From contig NZ_RAVW01000009.1 of assembly GCF_003611585.1 (NCBI RefSeq), positions 1 through 53,020 on the forward strand: a stretch of DNA of 53,020 nt, read 5' to 3'. Under the pieces are notes generated by a model. That model saw nothing but the letters and a program-made list of their open reading frames with translations, did no database searches and was not told the origin of the DNA. Positions 41,553 to 50,522 of this stretch are shown here, piece after piece. A program made the position numbers and the translations under genes. Numbering within the stretch: the first letter of the stretch is position 1; each line of letters opens with the position of its first letter. This stretch comes from Corallococcus exercitus. GTDB taxonomy: Bacteria > Myxococcota > Myxococcia > Myxococcales > Myxococcaceae.

Positions 41553-44440
41553 AGTGAGTACTCCTTGAAGCGCACGGACAGGTCCTGCCCCTCCGGCGCC
41601 AGGTAGACGACGTGCGCGCCGGACGGCGCGTCCTTGCGCTGCAGTCCCGGCACCCCGGCCATCACACAGATGGAACTCTCCACACCCGTCACGGCCTCCA
41701 CCACCTTGTAGACGTCACTGAGGTACAGCGCCTGTCCCAGCCCCCGGTGCCGCAGCGACAGCGCGTCCAGCAGCGCCGCCCGCACCGCCTGCACCACCGC
41801 GTCCGGGTTGAAGGCCCGCGTGTCCACCTCCACCTCCACGTCGAGCGTCACCGGCTCGTTGAGGTAGCGGGAGAGCGACACCTCCACGCCCGGCAGCGCG
41901 TGGGCGCGCAGGAAGTCCGCCAGGGACTGCTTCAGGGGCCCCAGCTCTCCACCGTCCGCGGGCACCACCACCACCTCCACCAGCTCCATGCGGGAGCCGG
42001 GGTTGCGCTTGAGCAGCGCGCGCGCCTGCCAGACGCTGCTGTGGCCCATGGCGAGGCTGGCGAAGTCCTCCGTCGACACCGCGCGCTCCAGCGTCAGCAC
42101 CGTGGCGGGCGCGGTCCGGCGCAGCGCCTCCACGTCCTCCATGTCGTTGCCCCCCGCGGCGGGCAGCGGCTGCTCCACCGCCTCCACCAGCGCATGAGGC
42201 CGGCTCGGCTTCGCGAGGCTGCCCGCGGGCAGGTTGCCTCGCAGCCCCGAGCCCGCGCGGAAGCCCACCCGCACGTTGTTCGCGCCCGTCGGCAGTCGCC
42301 GGCCGTTGCGCCCATCACCGAAGACGACCGCCAGCTCTCCGTCGCGAACCAGGCGCACCGTGTAGTGCGGGTCCGTGGGGCCCGACTCGCGCAGGCTCTC
42401 CACCGCCTGCCAGCGGCGGCCCGCCACCTTCACCTCCAGGTCCGCGCGCACGCCCGACGCGCGCGTGGAGTCCGCGACGAACGAAAGGCCGCGCTCCCGC
42501 AGCACGAACGCCTGCCCGGTCTGGGTGGCGTCTCCGCTGCCCAGCACCTCCTCGGGCTTGCGCTCTCCGTGCCCCACCAGGACGACGTTCGCGTGGAGGA
42601 CCAGGTTGTCCACCGTGCTGCCGGGAGGCAGCGGGTCCACCAGCGCGACGAAGCCCTCGCCGGTGCCCTGCACGCGCGTGAGCAGCGGCGGCGCCGTGCC
42701 GCCCTCCTGCCGCACCACCACGGCGCGGCCGAACGTCAGGCCCCGTGGCACCGCGTCCAACGGCACCTGCGTGCCGGACAGCGGCGTGGCGTTCTCATCC
42801 CAACCCACCAGCCGCGCCACCTCCTGGAAGCGGCCGTACACGCGCGTCTCCGCCCGGGGAAACTCTCCCCCGCCCCGGCCCTGCCAGCCGTCCACGGGGA
42901 CGAGCTCCGTGCGCCCCAGCTCGGCGTTGTTCGCCACCGAGGCCAGGCGCCCCCACGAGGCCTGCACGCCCGTCACCACCACCGCGAAGTCCCCCGCCGC
43001 GAGCCCCTTGGGCTTGTCCGCCCACAAGGTCCCCGGCAGCAACGACGCCGAGTCGTCCGCCATCAGGAAGGTGTCCACCTCCCAGCCCCCCGCGGACGCG
43101 GGCGGCGGCGCCAGGAAGGACTGGGGGTTGGAGAGCGACTCCTCCGTCTCTCCCGCACCGCGCCGCTGGGTGAGCTTGAGCAGGGTGTAGCCTCGATTCG
43201 CCTCCTCGGAGGTCTCCACCGGGACCTCGGCGGCGGACACCACGTGCACCTCGTACTCCCGCACCGGGTCCTCGAAGGCGCGCGGGTCTCCCAGCGTCTC
43301 CCCGTTCAAGCGCTGCCAGGCACCGGGGACCTGGACGAAGTACTCCACCGTGGGCGGCTCGCTCGAGGTGATGATCCGCTTCCCCATCTGCCGCGCCACC
43401 GGCACCACCACCGGCCGGGCCAGTACCGCCTGCGACAGGGCCAGCTCGCCGACGCTCCGGTCCAACCCCACCTTCTTCCCGTCCACGGCGGTGACGCGCC
43501 GGTAGTAGCGCCGCTGTCCGTCCGACACGGTGACGATGTCCCCCGCGAGCAGGCCCCGTGGCTCCACCGCCAGCCGCAGCGTCAGCCCCACCGAGCCTCC
43601 CGTCCGCAGCGGCCCCTGGACCGGCAACCGCTCCTTGGGGCGGACATGCACGCGCGTGCGCCCCAGGGTGAAGACGTTGCTCGGCAGCGTGGGGGTCACC
43701 CGCAGGGTCGTGGTCCCCTCCTCCTGGAGGACGCTGTCCACCACGAAGGCCACGCACCGCCCATCCACCTCGCTCTCGAGGACGACGGGCTCCCCCGCGT
43801 TGATGCCGGAGAGGCTCCCCTCCAACACCAGCTTTTTCGTGGAGTGTCCCAGCGCGTCCGGACTCACCCCATGCCCCGCGGGCCGGAGCAGGTTGAGCTG
43901 CGCGTCCACGTCCAGGTCGTCGAGCGACTCGAACGTGACGGGCGCGCCCCCGTCCGGCGGCGAGTGCCGCACCGCGAAGCCGCGCCCCAGCCGTCCCCGC
44001 GTCCCCGCCTTCGCGTGCACCACCAGCGGCGTGAAGGCCGACGCGGGAGGCGACGGGTGGTAGTCGATCATCTCCACCAGCCGGCGCAGGCTCTCCCACT
44101 GGGTCGCCGTCCCCAGGTAGCCCTCATTGGCATAGGCATCCACGTGCTCGGTGAGGACGTGCGTCGCACGCGCCAGGGCGCGGGCGATCTCCCAACCCCA
44201 ATCCGGCACGGAGGCACGCGGGGCCTCGTACTGGGCCAGCAGCCGCGCCTGCCGCTCGGAATCGCTCTCCGAAACCGGCGCCTGCATCCCGGGCCAGCGG
44301 ACGGACGCCTCCGGCCGGTTGAAGCGCTCGTCCAATCGCGCGCGGAGCTCCTCGAGCAGCGTGGCCGCGTTGGCGTCCACGTAGCGGATGCGCCGCAACC
44401 CCGCCCGGTTCCACCGGGTGATGTCCGATGACTTGCTCAC
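41549..44440 (-). CDS. Large baseplate J-like assembly protein
   Basis: A 963-residue protein of the baseplate J/gp47 family in its long form (annotated as putative baseplate assembly protein in tail-like particles). The N-terminal region has RIRYVDANAATLLEELRARL; the centre has many beta strands. The C-terminal part has the GDGRNGRRLPTGANNVRVGFRAGSG loop, TEDFASLAMGHSSVWQARALLKR, and the terminal RYLNEPVTLDVEVEVDTRAFNPDAV then LYLSDVYKVVEAVTGV typical of this family. It should form the wedge ring around the spike hub. The start is a GTG at 44440 overlapping the upstream stop (GTGA), and the end is coupled in the same way to the tail-I-like gene. Confidence 0.88.
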   Translation of the reverse strand: MSKSSDITRWNRAGLRRIRYVDANAATLLEELRARLDERFNRPEASVRWPGMQAPVSESDSERQARLLAQYEAPRASVPDWGWEIARALARATHVLTEHVDAYANEGYLGTATQWESLRRLVEMIDYHPSPPASAFTPLVVHAKAGTRGRLGRGFAVRHSPPDGGAPVTFESLDDLDVDAQLNLLRPAGHGVSPDALGHSTKKLVLEGSLSGINAGEPVVLESEVDGRCVAFVVDSVLQEEGTTTLRVTPTLPSNVFTLGRTRVHVRPKERLPVQGPLRTGGSVGLTLRLAVEPRGLLAGDIVTVSDGQRRYYRRVTAVDGKKVGLDRSVGELALSQAVLARPVVVPVARQMGKRIITSSEPPTVEYFVQVPGAWQRLNGETLGDPRAFEDPVREYEVHVVSAAEVPVETSEEANRGYTLLKLTQRRGAGETEESLSNPQSFLAPPPASAGGWEVDTFLMADDSASLLPGTLWADKPKGLAAGDFAVVVTGVQASWGRLASVANNAELGRTELVPVDGWQGRGGGEFPRAETRVYGRFQEVARLVGWDENATPLSGTQVPLDAVPRGLTFGRAVVVRQEGGTAPPLLTRVQGTGEGFVALVDPLPPGSTVDNLVLHANVVLVGHGERKPEEVLGSGDATQTGQAFVLRERGLSFVADSTRASGVRADLEVKVAGRRWQAVESLRESGPTDPHYTVRLVRDGELAVVFGDGRNGRRLPTGANNVRVGFRAGSGLRGNLPAGSLAKPSRPHALVEAVEQPLPAAGGNDMEDVEALRRTAPATVLTLERAVSTEDFASLAMGHSSVWQARALLKRNPGSRMELVEVVVVPADGGELGPLKQSLADFLRAHALPGVEVSLSRYLNEPVTLDVEVEVDTRAFNPDAVVQAVRAALLDALSLRHRGLGQALYLSDVYKVVEAVTGVESSICVMAGVPGLQRKDAPSGAHVVYLAPEGQDLSVRFKEYSL

Positions 44441-45630
44441 CCTCGCCTCCCGCCCCGCAGGTTCAACGTGTACGAGCCCCGCTCCGGATGGGCCGGGTCG
44501 TTGTCACACGTGGCCAGCTCGATGCCCTTGAGCAGGATGCGGCCGGTGGCGATCTGGTCCAGGTAGCGCGCGCCGAAACGCTTGAGCTGATCCAACTGCA
44601 CCGTCTCCACGCCCTCCAGCGCGGTGAGCGTCTGGATGAGGTCGCTGGCGTTGACGTCCTCGCCGAAGCGCAGCCGGCCCGGCTCGAAGAACCCTCCCGG
44701 GCCGCGCCCGAGGGCCTGCTCCACCGCGGAGCGGACCTCGGACTGGAAGTAGTCCGGCCCCACCTGGAGGGTGAACGCCAGCTGGATGCCCACCGGCACC
44801 GCGTCCTGGAGCTGCACCTCCTGGCCAATCATCCGGTACGTCTCCACGTAGCCACCCAGCAACGTGCGCAGGGTGGTGTCCGGCCAGTGCGGCGCATCCA
44901 GCCCCCGCTCGATGTGGAAGCGCTCCACGCGCTTGCGCAGGTCCGCGGGCGTGGTGGCCGCCGCGCTCGTGCCCTCCACGGCATCCAGCACCCGGTCATT
45001 CCCCCCGATGATGGCCACCCGCACGACGGTCCACGCGCCGCCCCACTCCAGCGAGGCCTGCGCGTGGCGGACCAGCGGGTGCTCCTCCAGCATCCCGCCG
45101 TAGTCCTCCACCGTCACCATGCGCCGCTGGACGTGCAGCTCGCGAGGCCCCGCGCGCCGCGCGCCCTCCATCAGGAAGGGGTTCGCCGCCCAGGCCTGCT
45201 CCAGCTCCGCCCTCGCCCCCTCCCCATCCGCCGCCGGGTTGGTGCGGATGTCTCCCGCGGCGAAGGCCATGCGCTCCGCGTCGTAGCCGATGAGCCGCAA
45301 CAGCCGCCGCACGGACTCCGGCCGCCGGGCGGTCTCCAGGAAGGACTCGGCGGCGACCCGGTCCGCCATGTCCGACAGCTGGTCGAGCACCGCGGACAGC
45401 ACCTCCACCAGGACGACCTCGATGTCCGCCGCCGTCCAGCGCTGGCGCTCCGGGAAGCGCGCCGCCAGCTCCTCCAGCATGAAGCGGCGGAAGCCGTCGA
45501 AGTCGCGCACCTGCCAGTCGAAGTCGTTGCCCACGTCGGGGAGCGGCCGGGGCAGTCCCCGCACCACGCGGCGGCCACACCCCGGCAGCCCGGGCTCGAA
45601 GAGGATTTCAGGGACGGGAGTGTCAGCCAC
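44437..45630 (-). CDS. Second baseplate J-like protein
   Basis: A 397-residue protein from the GTG at 45630. That start overlaps the gp25-like gene by 8 bases and is preferred because translation from further upstream adds a Ser-rich stretch out of keeping with the family. The DWQVRDFDGFRRFMLEELAARFPER start and the central RRMVTVEDYGGMLEEHPLVRHAQASLEW match baseplate J/gp47-type proteins, as do VPVGIQLAFTLQVGPDYFQSEVRSAVEQAL and DVNASDLIQTLTALEGVETVQL. Two J-like proteins in tandem are usual in Afp/PVC-type particles (Afp11 and Afp12), where both contribute to the baseplate wedges. The last codons overlap the larger J-like gene (GTGA). Confidence 0.85.
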   Translation of the reverse strand: MADTPVPEILFEPGLPGCGRRVVRGLPRPLPDVGNDFDWQVRDFDGFRRFMLEELAARFPERQRWTAADIEVVLVEVLSAVLDQLSDMADRVAAESFLETARRPESVRRLLRLIGYDAERMAFAAGDIRTNPAADGEGARAELEQAWAANPFLMEGARRAGPRELHVQRRMVTVEDYGGMLEEHPLVRHAQASLEWGGAWTVVRVAIIGGNDRVLDAVEGTSAAATTPADLRKRVERFHIERGLDAPHWPDTTLRTLLGGYVETYRMIGQEVQLQDAVPVGIQLAFTLQVGPDYFQSEVRSAVEQALGRGPGGFFEPGRLRFGEDVNASDLIQTLTALEGVETVQLDQLKRFGARYLDQIATGRILLKGIELATCDNDPAHPERGSYTLNLRGGRRG

Positions 45631-46033
45631 CGACGCCTCCCACCGCGAAGAGCTGCTGCTGGGGAACACCCAGCGTGGTGAGGCGGTAGCGCACGACGAG
45701 CTGGAGCTTCTCGTCCTCGCCCGTCACCTCCAGCTCCAGGCTGCCCGGGTCCACCTCTCCGCGCAGCGCGTCCGCCAGCGCCGCCTGCATGCGCCGCCGC
45801 GTCACCTCCCACAGCGGCGTGCCGTTGGGTTCGAACACCAGCATCTTCGCCCCCCCCCCGAAGTCCGGGCGGAACACCCGCTCCCCGGGCGTGGTGAAGA
45901 GGACCTGCTCGATCTGCTCCCGCACGTGCTGGCCGCGCCGGCTGATGGCCGGCCCCTGCGCCTCCACGCGGAACGGGAAGGCCAGGCACGGTGGATCTCC
46001 CAGGCGCTGACGCTGATCGAATGGCTCGCTCAT
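45623..46033 (-). CDS. gp25/gpW-like baseplate wedge protein
   Basis: A 136-residue protein of the T4 gp25/P2 gpW family, which links the sheath to the baseplate. The key segment is VREQIEQVLFTTPGERVFRPDFGGGAKMLVFEPN, matching the family's conserved helix, PGER and FGG region. The C-terminal half gives the beta strands LELEVTGEDEKLQLVVRYRLTT. The start is ATG at 46033, 16 bases after the spike stop. The codons for DFGGGA contain a run of ten G on the coding strand (C run at 45850-45859 on the plus strand), a length-sensitive site for sequencing error or slippage. The frame is intact as given. Confidence 0.88.
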   Translation of the reverse strand: MSEPFDQRQRLGDPPCLAFPFRVEAQGPAISRRGQHVREQIEQVLFTTPGERVFRPDFGGGAKMLVFEPNGTPLWEVTRRRMQAALADALRGEVDPGSLELEVTGEDEKLQLVVRYRLTTLGVPQQQLFAVGGVGG

Positions 46034-46049
46034 CCCTCGTCCCTTTCCC

Positions 46050-46871
46050 TCACTTCGTCATCACCGACGTCGACAGCGTGCTCATCTCGCCCTGGGGGAT
46101 GGGCGGCGACGTGGGCCCCCCCGGCGCCGACGAGGTGTGCACGTGCGTGGCGAACAGGGCGAGGAAGCTCTGCCCCTTGATGACGGGCTCCCCGCCACTG
46201 CCGCCCAGCAGCACCTGCGTCCCCTCCACCACCACCTGCTGGCCCTTCACCTTCACCCCCGAGGACGCGGTCTCGATGGTGTTGCCGTGCGAGTCCTCCA
46301 CCCGCACGCCGCTGGAGGACAGGACGAGCGAGTTGCCGTGGCTGTCCTCGACGCGCAGCTCCTCGCCCTCCGCGTCCAGCACCACCGTGGCGCCCTTGGC
46401 GTCCGTCAGCGCCACCGTCCCCTTCGGGTCGATGCTCAGCTGCGCCCCCTTCGGGTGCTGGAGCAGCACCGCCTCCTCGTCCTTCGCGTCGTCGAACCGC
46501 AACACGTGGCCCGCGGGCGTGCGGAGCAGGCGCGTGGTGGGGGGCGTCTTCGCCGCGTCCTCCGGCACGTCCTCCTTCTTCTGCCAGAACGTCCCCGTCC
46601 AGATGGGCCTGCGCAGGTCCCCCTCCTCGAACTCCACCCACACCTGGGCATCCACCTCCGGAATGGCGAACCAGCCATGTCCCGCGGCGCCACCGAAGGG
46701 CACGCAGGGCAGCGCCCAGGGTGAGGGCTCGGAGCCCAGCACCGACGGCACCCGCAGCTTGAGGCGCCCCAATCCTTCCGGGTCCTGGTTGTCCACGACG
46801 AAGCCCCGGTACTTGCCGAAGTACTTGTCGCGCGTATGCCGGACGAGCTCCGTGAGCAGCTCTGACGTCAC
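46050..46871 (-). CDS. Baseplate spike protein (gpV/VgrG C-terminal type)
   Basis: A 273-residue spike subunit. The N-terminal OB-fold domain has YFGKYRGFVVDNQDPEGLGRLKLRVP and QVWVEFEEGDLRRPIWTGTFW, the typical gp5/gpV/VgrG barrel. Residues about 130-235 form repeated short beta-helix strands (VLLQHPKGAQLSIDPKG, LRVEDSHGNSLVLSSSGV, VRVEDSHGNTIETASSGV) that should trimerise into the membrane-piercing needle. The C-terminus has LFATHVHTSSAPGGPTSPP, a common gp5-like end. No separate PAAR tip gene is seen in the window. The start GTG at 46871 overlaps the hub stop as GTGA. Confidence 0.9.
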   Translation of the reverse strand: MTSELLTELVRHTRDKYFGKYRGFVVDNQDPEGLGRLKLRVPSVLGSEPSPWALPCVPFGGAAGHGWFAIPEVDAQVWVEFEEGDLRRPIWTGTFWQKKEDVPEDAAKTPPTTRLLRTPAGHVLRFDDAKDEEAVLLQHPKGAQLSIDPKGTVALTDAKGATVVLDAEGEELRVEDSHGNSLVLSSSGVRVEDSHGNTIETASSGVKVKGQQVVVEGTQVLLGGSGGEPVIKGQSFLALFATHVHTSSAPGGPTSPPIPQGEMSTLSTSVMTK

Positions 46872-47998
46872 AGGAGACCTCCCAGCACGTTGAGTGCCCC
46901 GCCCCCGAGGTTGTCCCCATAGGCATTGCGCAAGAGGCGCAGCCCCTGCCGGTAACCCTCGTGAGAGAAGACATGCGTGACGGCGTCCACGTAGTAGATG
47001 CCGCCCAGCCACTCACCGACGCCGTCCACGCCCACGGGCTGGCCCACCTTGAGGACATGACCGTAGGCCGTGCCGTCCAGCTCCCCTTCCGCGCGCACGC
47101 GCAGGGAGAAGTCGTTCACCTTGCGCCGGGCCCGGGCGAGCAGCTCCTCCTCGTCCACGGCCCCCTCGCGGGTGAGCAGCCACGTGAAGTCGCGCCCCTC
47201 ATGTCCACCGTGCGCCTGCCGGGTCCCGAGCAGCGGGAGGTCCGGCGTCACCTCCTGCCGGCGTGGCTCCGCGCCCGACAAGGGGGCCAGGTCCACCGCC
47301 ACCGTGTTCGGGCGATGCCCGTCCGTGGTGACGCTCAACGCGCGACAGTGCGTGTCCAGGCCCGCGTAGACGCGGATGGTCGGTTGGGGCTCGGCGTCCA
47401 GCCGCATGGGCCCGAAGTAGATGACGCCCCCCCGGACCAGCAGCTCGTACCCGTTGGCCTCGGCCCGGGCACGCAGGAACCGGATGTCGGTGGAGTCCTG
47501 CGGCACCACCAATCCGCTCAGGCCGGCGCCGCTGGTGGGGTCCACCGCCAGACCGTGGCGCGCGGCGATCTCCGCCAGCAGCACGCCGTCCGACGTCGGG
47601 ACCTCCGCGCCCCACACGCGCCGCACGTGCTCGCGGTCCATCGCCAGCGATTCGTCCTGGCAGGACACCGTGACGCGGGCAGTGCCCATGTCCTCGGGGT
47701 AGTCCGCGCGCACCTCGCGCACGAAGCCCCGCAGCACCTCCTCGGTGCGCTGACCGAAGCGGGCCTCAATGAGGATGGGCTCCCAGGGGGCCAGGACCTC
47801 CGCGTCCTGCACCGTCCAGCGCCCGCTCTCGTCGCGGCGCGTGTCGAAGACGAGCGTCGCCACACCGACGCGGTCGCGGCTCACCTCCACCCTGGCTTCA
47901 CGCAGGAACGGATAGAGCGAGGTGATGGGACGGCCCCGCACCTCGATGGCGCACTCGACGGGTTCCCGGAAGCGCTCGCTGAACAGGTCGGCCAGCAT
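46868..47998 (-). CDS. Baseplate hub protein, phage gpD/gp27-like
   Basis: A 376-residue protein of the late-control D/gp27/VgrG-N fold, which forms the trimeric hub between tube and spike. Family features are the beta-rich start with VRGRPITSLYPFLREARVEVS, VLRGFVREVRADYP, LLAEIAARHGLAVDP, STDIRFLRARAEANGYELLVRGGVIYFGP, and the final GEWLGGIYYVDAVTHVFSHEGYRQGLRLLRNA. The start is ATG at 47998, 4 bases after the LysM gene. It is encoded separately from the spike, as in Afp-type particles, whereas VgrG in type VI secretion fuses the two. Confidence 0.9.
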   Translation of the reverse strand: MLADLFSERFREPVECAIEVRGRPITSLYPFLREARVEVSRDRVGVATLVFDTRRDESGRWTVQDAEVLAPWEPILIEARFGQRTEEVLRGFVREVRADYPEDMGTARVTVSCQDESLAMDREHVRRVWGAEVPTSDGVLLAEIAARHGLAVDPTSGAGLSGLVVPQDSTDIRFLRARAEANGYELLVRGGVIYFGPMRLDAEPQPTIRVYAGLDTHCRALSVTTDGHRPNTVAVDLAPLSGAEPRRQEVTPDLPLLGTRQAHGGHEGRDFTWLLTREGAVDEEELLARARRKVNDFSLRVRAEGELDGTAYGHVLKVGQPVGVDGVGEWLGGIYYVDAVTHVFSHEGYRQGLRLLRNAYGDNLGGGALNVLGGLL

Positions 47999-48002
47999 GG
48001 CG

Positions 48003-48293
48003 CTATTCCGTGGCCCGGGGGATGAGGATGACCTGGCCCACGAAGCTTTCGAGCGTCAGGTCGCCGCCGAAGAGGAAGCCCGGGTTGGCGTCCAGGATGC
48101 GCCACCACAGCCTCGCGTCGTTGTAGTAGTGGCGCGCCAGCAGGTCCAGGCGCTCACCGGAGCGGACCACGTGCTCCAACACGCCGGTGGCCGGGCCGAT
48201 GGCGCGAGGCCTCACGCCGCGGAACACCTCCCCCAACACCGGGTCCTCGTCGAAGGCACGGGCCTTCGCATACCGCGAGTCACGCGGGAACAT
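48003..48293 (-). CDS. LysM-domain tail protein (short)
   Basis: A 96-residue protein with one LysM motif: VLEHVVRSGERLDLLARHYYNDARLWWRILDANPGFLFG then ILIPRATE. Small LysM proteins (phage P2 gpX, the LysM part of Afp7) sit between tube and hub in contractile tails rather than acting in cell-wall binding. The start ATG at 48293 shares a base with the stop of the preceding tube-like gene (TGATG). This pair looks like one Afp7-type protein encoded as two genes. The N-terminal 30 residues are charged. Confidence 0.85.
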   Translation of the reverse strand: MFPRDSRYAKARAFDEDPVLGEVFRGVRPRAIGPATGVLEHVVRSGERLDLLARHYYNDARLWWRILDANPGFLFGGDLTLESFVGQVILIPRATE

Positions 48294-48940
48294 CACAGCA
48301 CCCCCTTGAGCAGGTCCGCGGTGAGCCGGCCGCTGTTGACCGCCGCGCCCACGAGCTGACGGGCCTTCTCCCGCAGGTAGAACGGGTTGTTGCCCTCGAT
48401 GACCTGCAACGTGAGCGACACCGTCGCCCGGTAGGCCACCAGCGATGGCAGGAAGTTCGTCTCCTCCACCCGGACGGACGTGAGGAACACGGGCAGCACC
48501 TGGCCACCCCAGACGAACAGCAGCACCGACGCGAACTGCTCGCGCTGGAAGGCCCGCTCCGACCCGAGCCCCAGGCTGGCCAGCAGCTGAAGCCCTCCCG
48601 GCCCCTGGGACTTGGGCTCGACCAGCGTGCGCAGCGTGTCCAGCTCCGGCTGGATGCCCAGCGTGGCGGCCACCGCGTCGCCTTCGTGCATGCGGTCGGT
48701 GGCGTCCAGGAGGATCTCCAGCGTGAACGACTCCGGCTCGACCGACACGCCCTGTGCCACGCGGAGCGTCTCCGTGGGCAGCGCGAAGTCGTAGGCCCCG
48801 CGCAGCCCTGGCGTCCCCGGCGTGCGCAAGGTGAGCGTGCGCGTGCGCGAGAGCGTGCGCGGATTGAAGTCGAACACCAGCGCCACGGGAGGCACGGACA
48901 GGCCGTACTCCACCAGCGCGCCCCGGCTCACCCTCACCAT
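48293..48940 (-). CDS. Contractile-injection-system tube-like protein (Afp7 N-terminal type)
   Basis: A 215-residue protein, beta-rich with a central helix. LVFDFNPRTLSRTRTLTLR, FTLEILLDATDRMHEGD, ASVLLFVWGGQVLPVFLTSVRVEETNFLPSLVAYRATVSLTLQVIEG are the strands typical of the tube-fold adaptor at the hub end of eCIS particles. The C-terminal helix reads LREKARQLVGAAVNSGRL. The ATG at 48940 overlaps the preceding stop by 7 bases. It is followed immediately by the LysM protein that in other systems is fused to it. It is not the main tube subunit, which is not in the window. Confidence 0.8.
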   Translation of the reverse strand: MVRVSRGALVEYGLSVPPVALVFDFNPRTLSRTRTLTLRTPGTPGLRGAYDFALPTETLRVAQGVSVEPESFTLEILLDATDRMHEGDAVAATLGIQPELDTLRTLVEPKSQGPGGLQLLASLGLGSERAFQREQFASVLLFVWGGQVLPVFLTSVRVEETNFLPSLVAYRATVSLTLQVIEGNNPFYLREKARQLVGAAVNSGRLTADLLKGVL

Positions 48941-49206
48941 CCACGGCCTCCTTCCTCTTCGACCCGGCCAGTCTCCACCGCGCCCCTGACATGGGAGACG
49001 AGCGCGTGGGCGATGCGCGAGGCCACCTCCCCATCCGGCAGCGACAGGTCCACGTGCAGCGACAGGTGCGCGGAAGGCACGTGGTGCGTCCCTTCATCCA
49101 CCACGTGCACGCGAGACAGCTCGCGCGCGACGAGCCGGACGAGCGTGTCCGCACGGCGCTCGAAGCCCGCTGGCAGCCGCAGGTGCAACGCGTCGATGGT
49201 CAGCAT
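48934..49206 (-). CDS. Small operon protein of 90 aa, unknown function
   Basis: A 90-residue protein from ATG 49206, overlapping the ATPase stop by 7 bases and the tube-like start by 7 bases. Its sequence is LTIDALHLRLPAGFERRADTLVRLVARELSRVH then VPSAHLSLHVDLSLPDGEVASRIAHALVSHVRG, a beta strand, helix, beta strand, helix pattern. The position and overlaps make it a genuine part of the operon. I do not recognise the family. A baseplate-assembly or ATPase-adaptor role is possible. Confidence 0.7.
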   Translation of the reverse strand: MLTIDALHLRLPAGFERRADTLVRLVARELSRVHVVDEGTHHVPSAHLSLHVDLSLPDGEVASRIAHALVSHVRGAVETGRVEEEGGRGW

Positions 49207-50522
49207 GGCGCCAGCTCCTTTGGCAGGTGCTTGCGCAAGGGCCCCAGCTCCGAGGCGGACACGTCGCGCCCCTCCTTGCCCAGCTCGCGCCACACCGCGA
49301 GCGCGATTTCCCGCATGCCGATGGGGGTCCCCGCGCCCGCGGCGAGATAGGCCGCGTGCAGCGCGGCGTTGCGGATGCCGCCACCGGACAGGCTCACCGC
49401 CGAGCCCAGCACCTCCGGGTCCACCTCCGGCGACAACGGCGCGCGCGGCGGCAGCAGCCCCCGCCACAACCTCGCCTGCGAGCGGGCGTCCGGCCGGGGG
49501 AACTCCACCACCACCTGGAAGCGGCGGGCGAACGCCGGGTCCAGGTTGCCCTTGAGGTTGGTGGTGAGGATGCACGGCCCCGTGTGTTGCTCGATTCGCG
49601 CCAGCAGGTGGCTCACCTCCTGGTTGGCGTACCGGTCGCGGGCCTCGCGCACCTCGCCACGGCGGCCGAAGAGGCTGTCCGCCTCGTCGAAGAGGAGGAT
49701 GACGTCGCGCCCGTGGGCCGCGTCGAAGAGCTTGCTGACGTTCTTCTCCGTCTCGCCGATGTACTTGCTGACGAGCGCGCCCAGGTCCACGCGGTGCAGC
49801 TCCCAGCCCATCGTCGTGGCGAGCACCGAGGCGGCGAACGTCTTCCCCGTCCCGGACGGGCCGGAGAACAACGCCACGGGGCCTCCCATCGCGCGGCCGC
49901 CCCATTGCTCCACCACCGTCTCGCGATGCTGGAGCCACAACAGGAACTCCCGCAGGAGCGCCAGCTTCGCCTCCGGCAGCACCAGCTCCTCCCAGCGCGC
50001 CGTGCCCGGCACCCGCAGCGCGCCCGGGAGCGACAGGGGCGGCTCCGGGGCTCCGAGCAGGCGCGGCGTGAGCCCCCGGCTCGGCCGGATGGGCGAGTAG
50101 GGGCCTCCCTCGTCGCGCTCCAGCAACCCCAGGCGCCGCAGGGGCGCGTCCTCGGACAACACCGACGACAACCTCGCGCCGTCCGCGGGCTGCAATGCGA
50201 GCAGTTCCTGGATGAGCGCCGCCGTGGGGTACACCAGCTGTGCCGCGCCGGGCTGGAGCTGCTGGAAGAGCCAGCCGACGCGAGGCTCCATCTCGGGCGC
50301 CACCGCGCAGGCCAGCACGTCGTACTCGACCGGAGCGAGCTGGCTCGCGCGGAGCCGGCGCCACGCCGCGCCATCCTCCCGGGCCGCCCGCACCCGCGCC
50401 TGGGCCTCGCGCAGCCGCTCCAGCACCGAGTCCTCCAGCGACGCACCCTGCCGCAGCCGCGACAGGCACTGCCCCAGCAACTCCACCCGCTCCACCTCCG
50501 CCCGCAGGGGGTCCGCGCTCAT
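49200..50522 (-). CDS. AAA+ ATPase of the injection system (Afp15-like)
   Basis: A 440-residue protein. Residues about 1-190 are helical and variable (LRAEVERVELLGQCLSRLRQGASLEDSVL). The AAA domain follows with Walker A FSGPSGTGKTFAAS (about 216-229), Walker B ILLFDEADSLFG (about 272-283), sensor-1 region LTTNLKGNLDPAFARRF with the arginine finger candidates, and a C-terminal helical lid. This matches the membrane-associated ATPase of eCIS clusters (Afp15 in the antifeeding prophage), thought to act in assembly; it is not the ClpV disassembly ATPase of type VI secretion, which has two AAA domains. The start ATG at 50522 overlaps the upstream stop as ATGA. Confidence 0.9.
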   Translation of the reverse strand: MSADPLRAEVERVELLGQCLSRLRQGASLEDSVLERLREAQARVRAAREDGAAWRRLRASQLAPVEYDVLACAVAPEMEPRVGWLFQQLQPGAAQLVYPTAALIQELLALQPADGARLSSVLSEDAPLRRLGLLERDEGGPYSPIRPSRGLTPRLLGAPEPPLSLPGALRVPGTARWEELVLPEAKLALLREFLLWLQHRETVVEQWGGRAMGGPVALFSGPSGTGKTFAASVLATTMGWELHRVDLGALVSKYIGETEKNVSKLFDAAHGRDVILLFDEADSLFGRRGEVREARDRYANQEVSHLLARIEQHTGPCILTTNLKGNLDPAFARRFQVVVEFPRPDARSQARLWRGLLPPRAPLSPEVDPEVLGSAVSLSGGGIRNAALHAAYLAAGAGTPIGMREIALAVWRELGKEGRDVSASELGPLRKHLPKELAPC

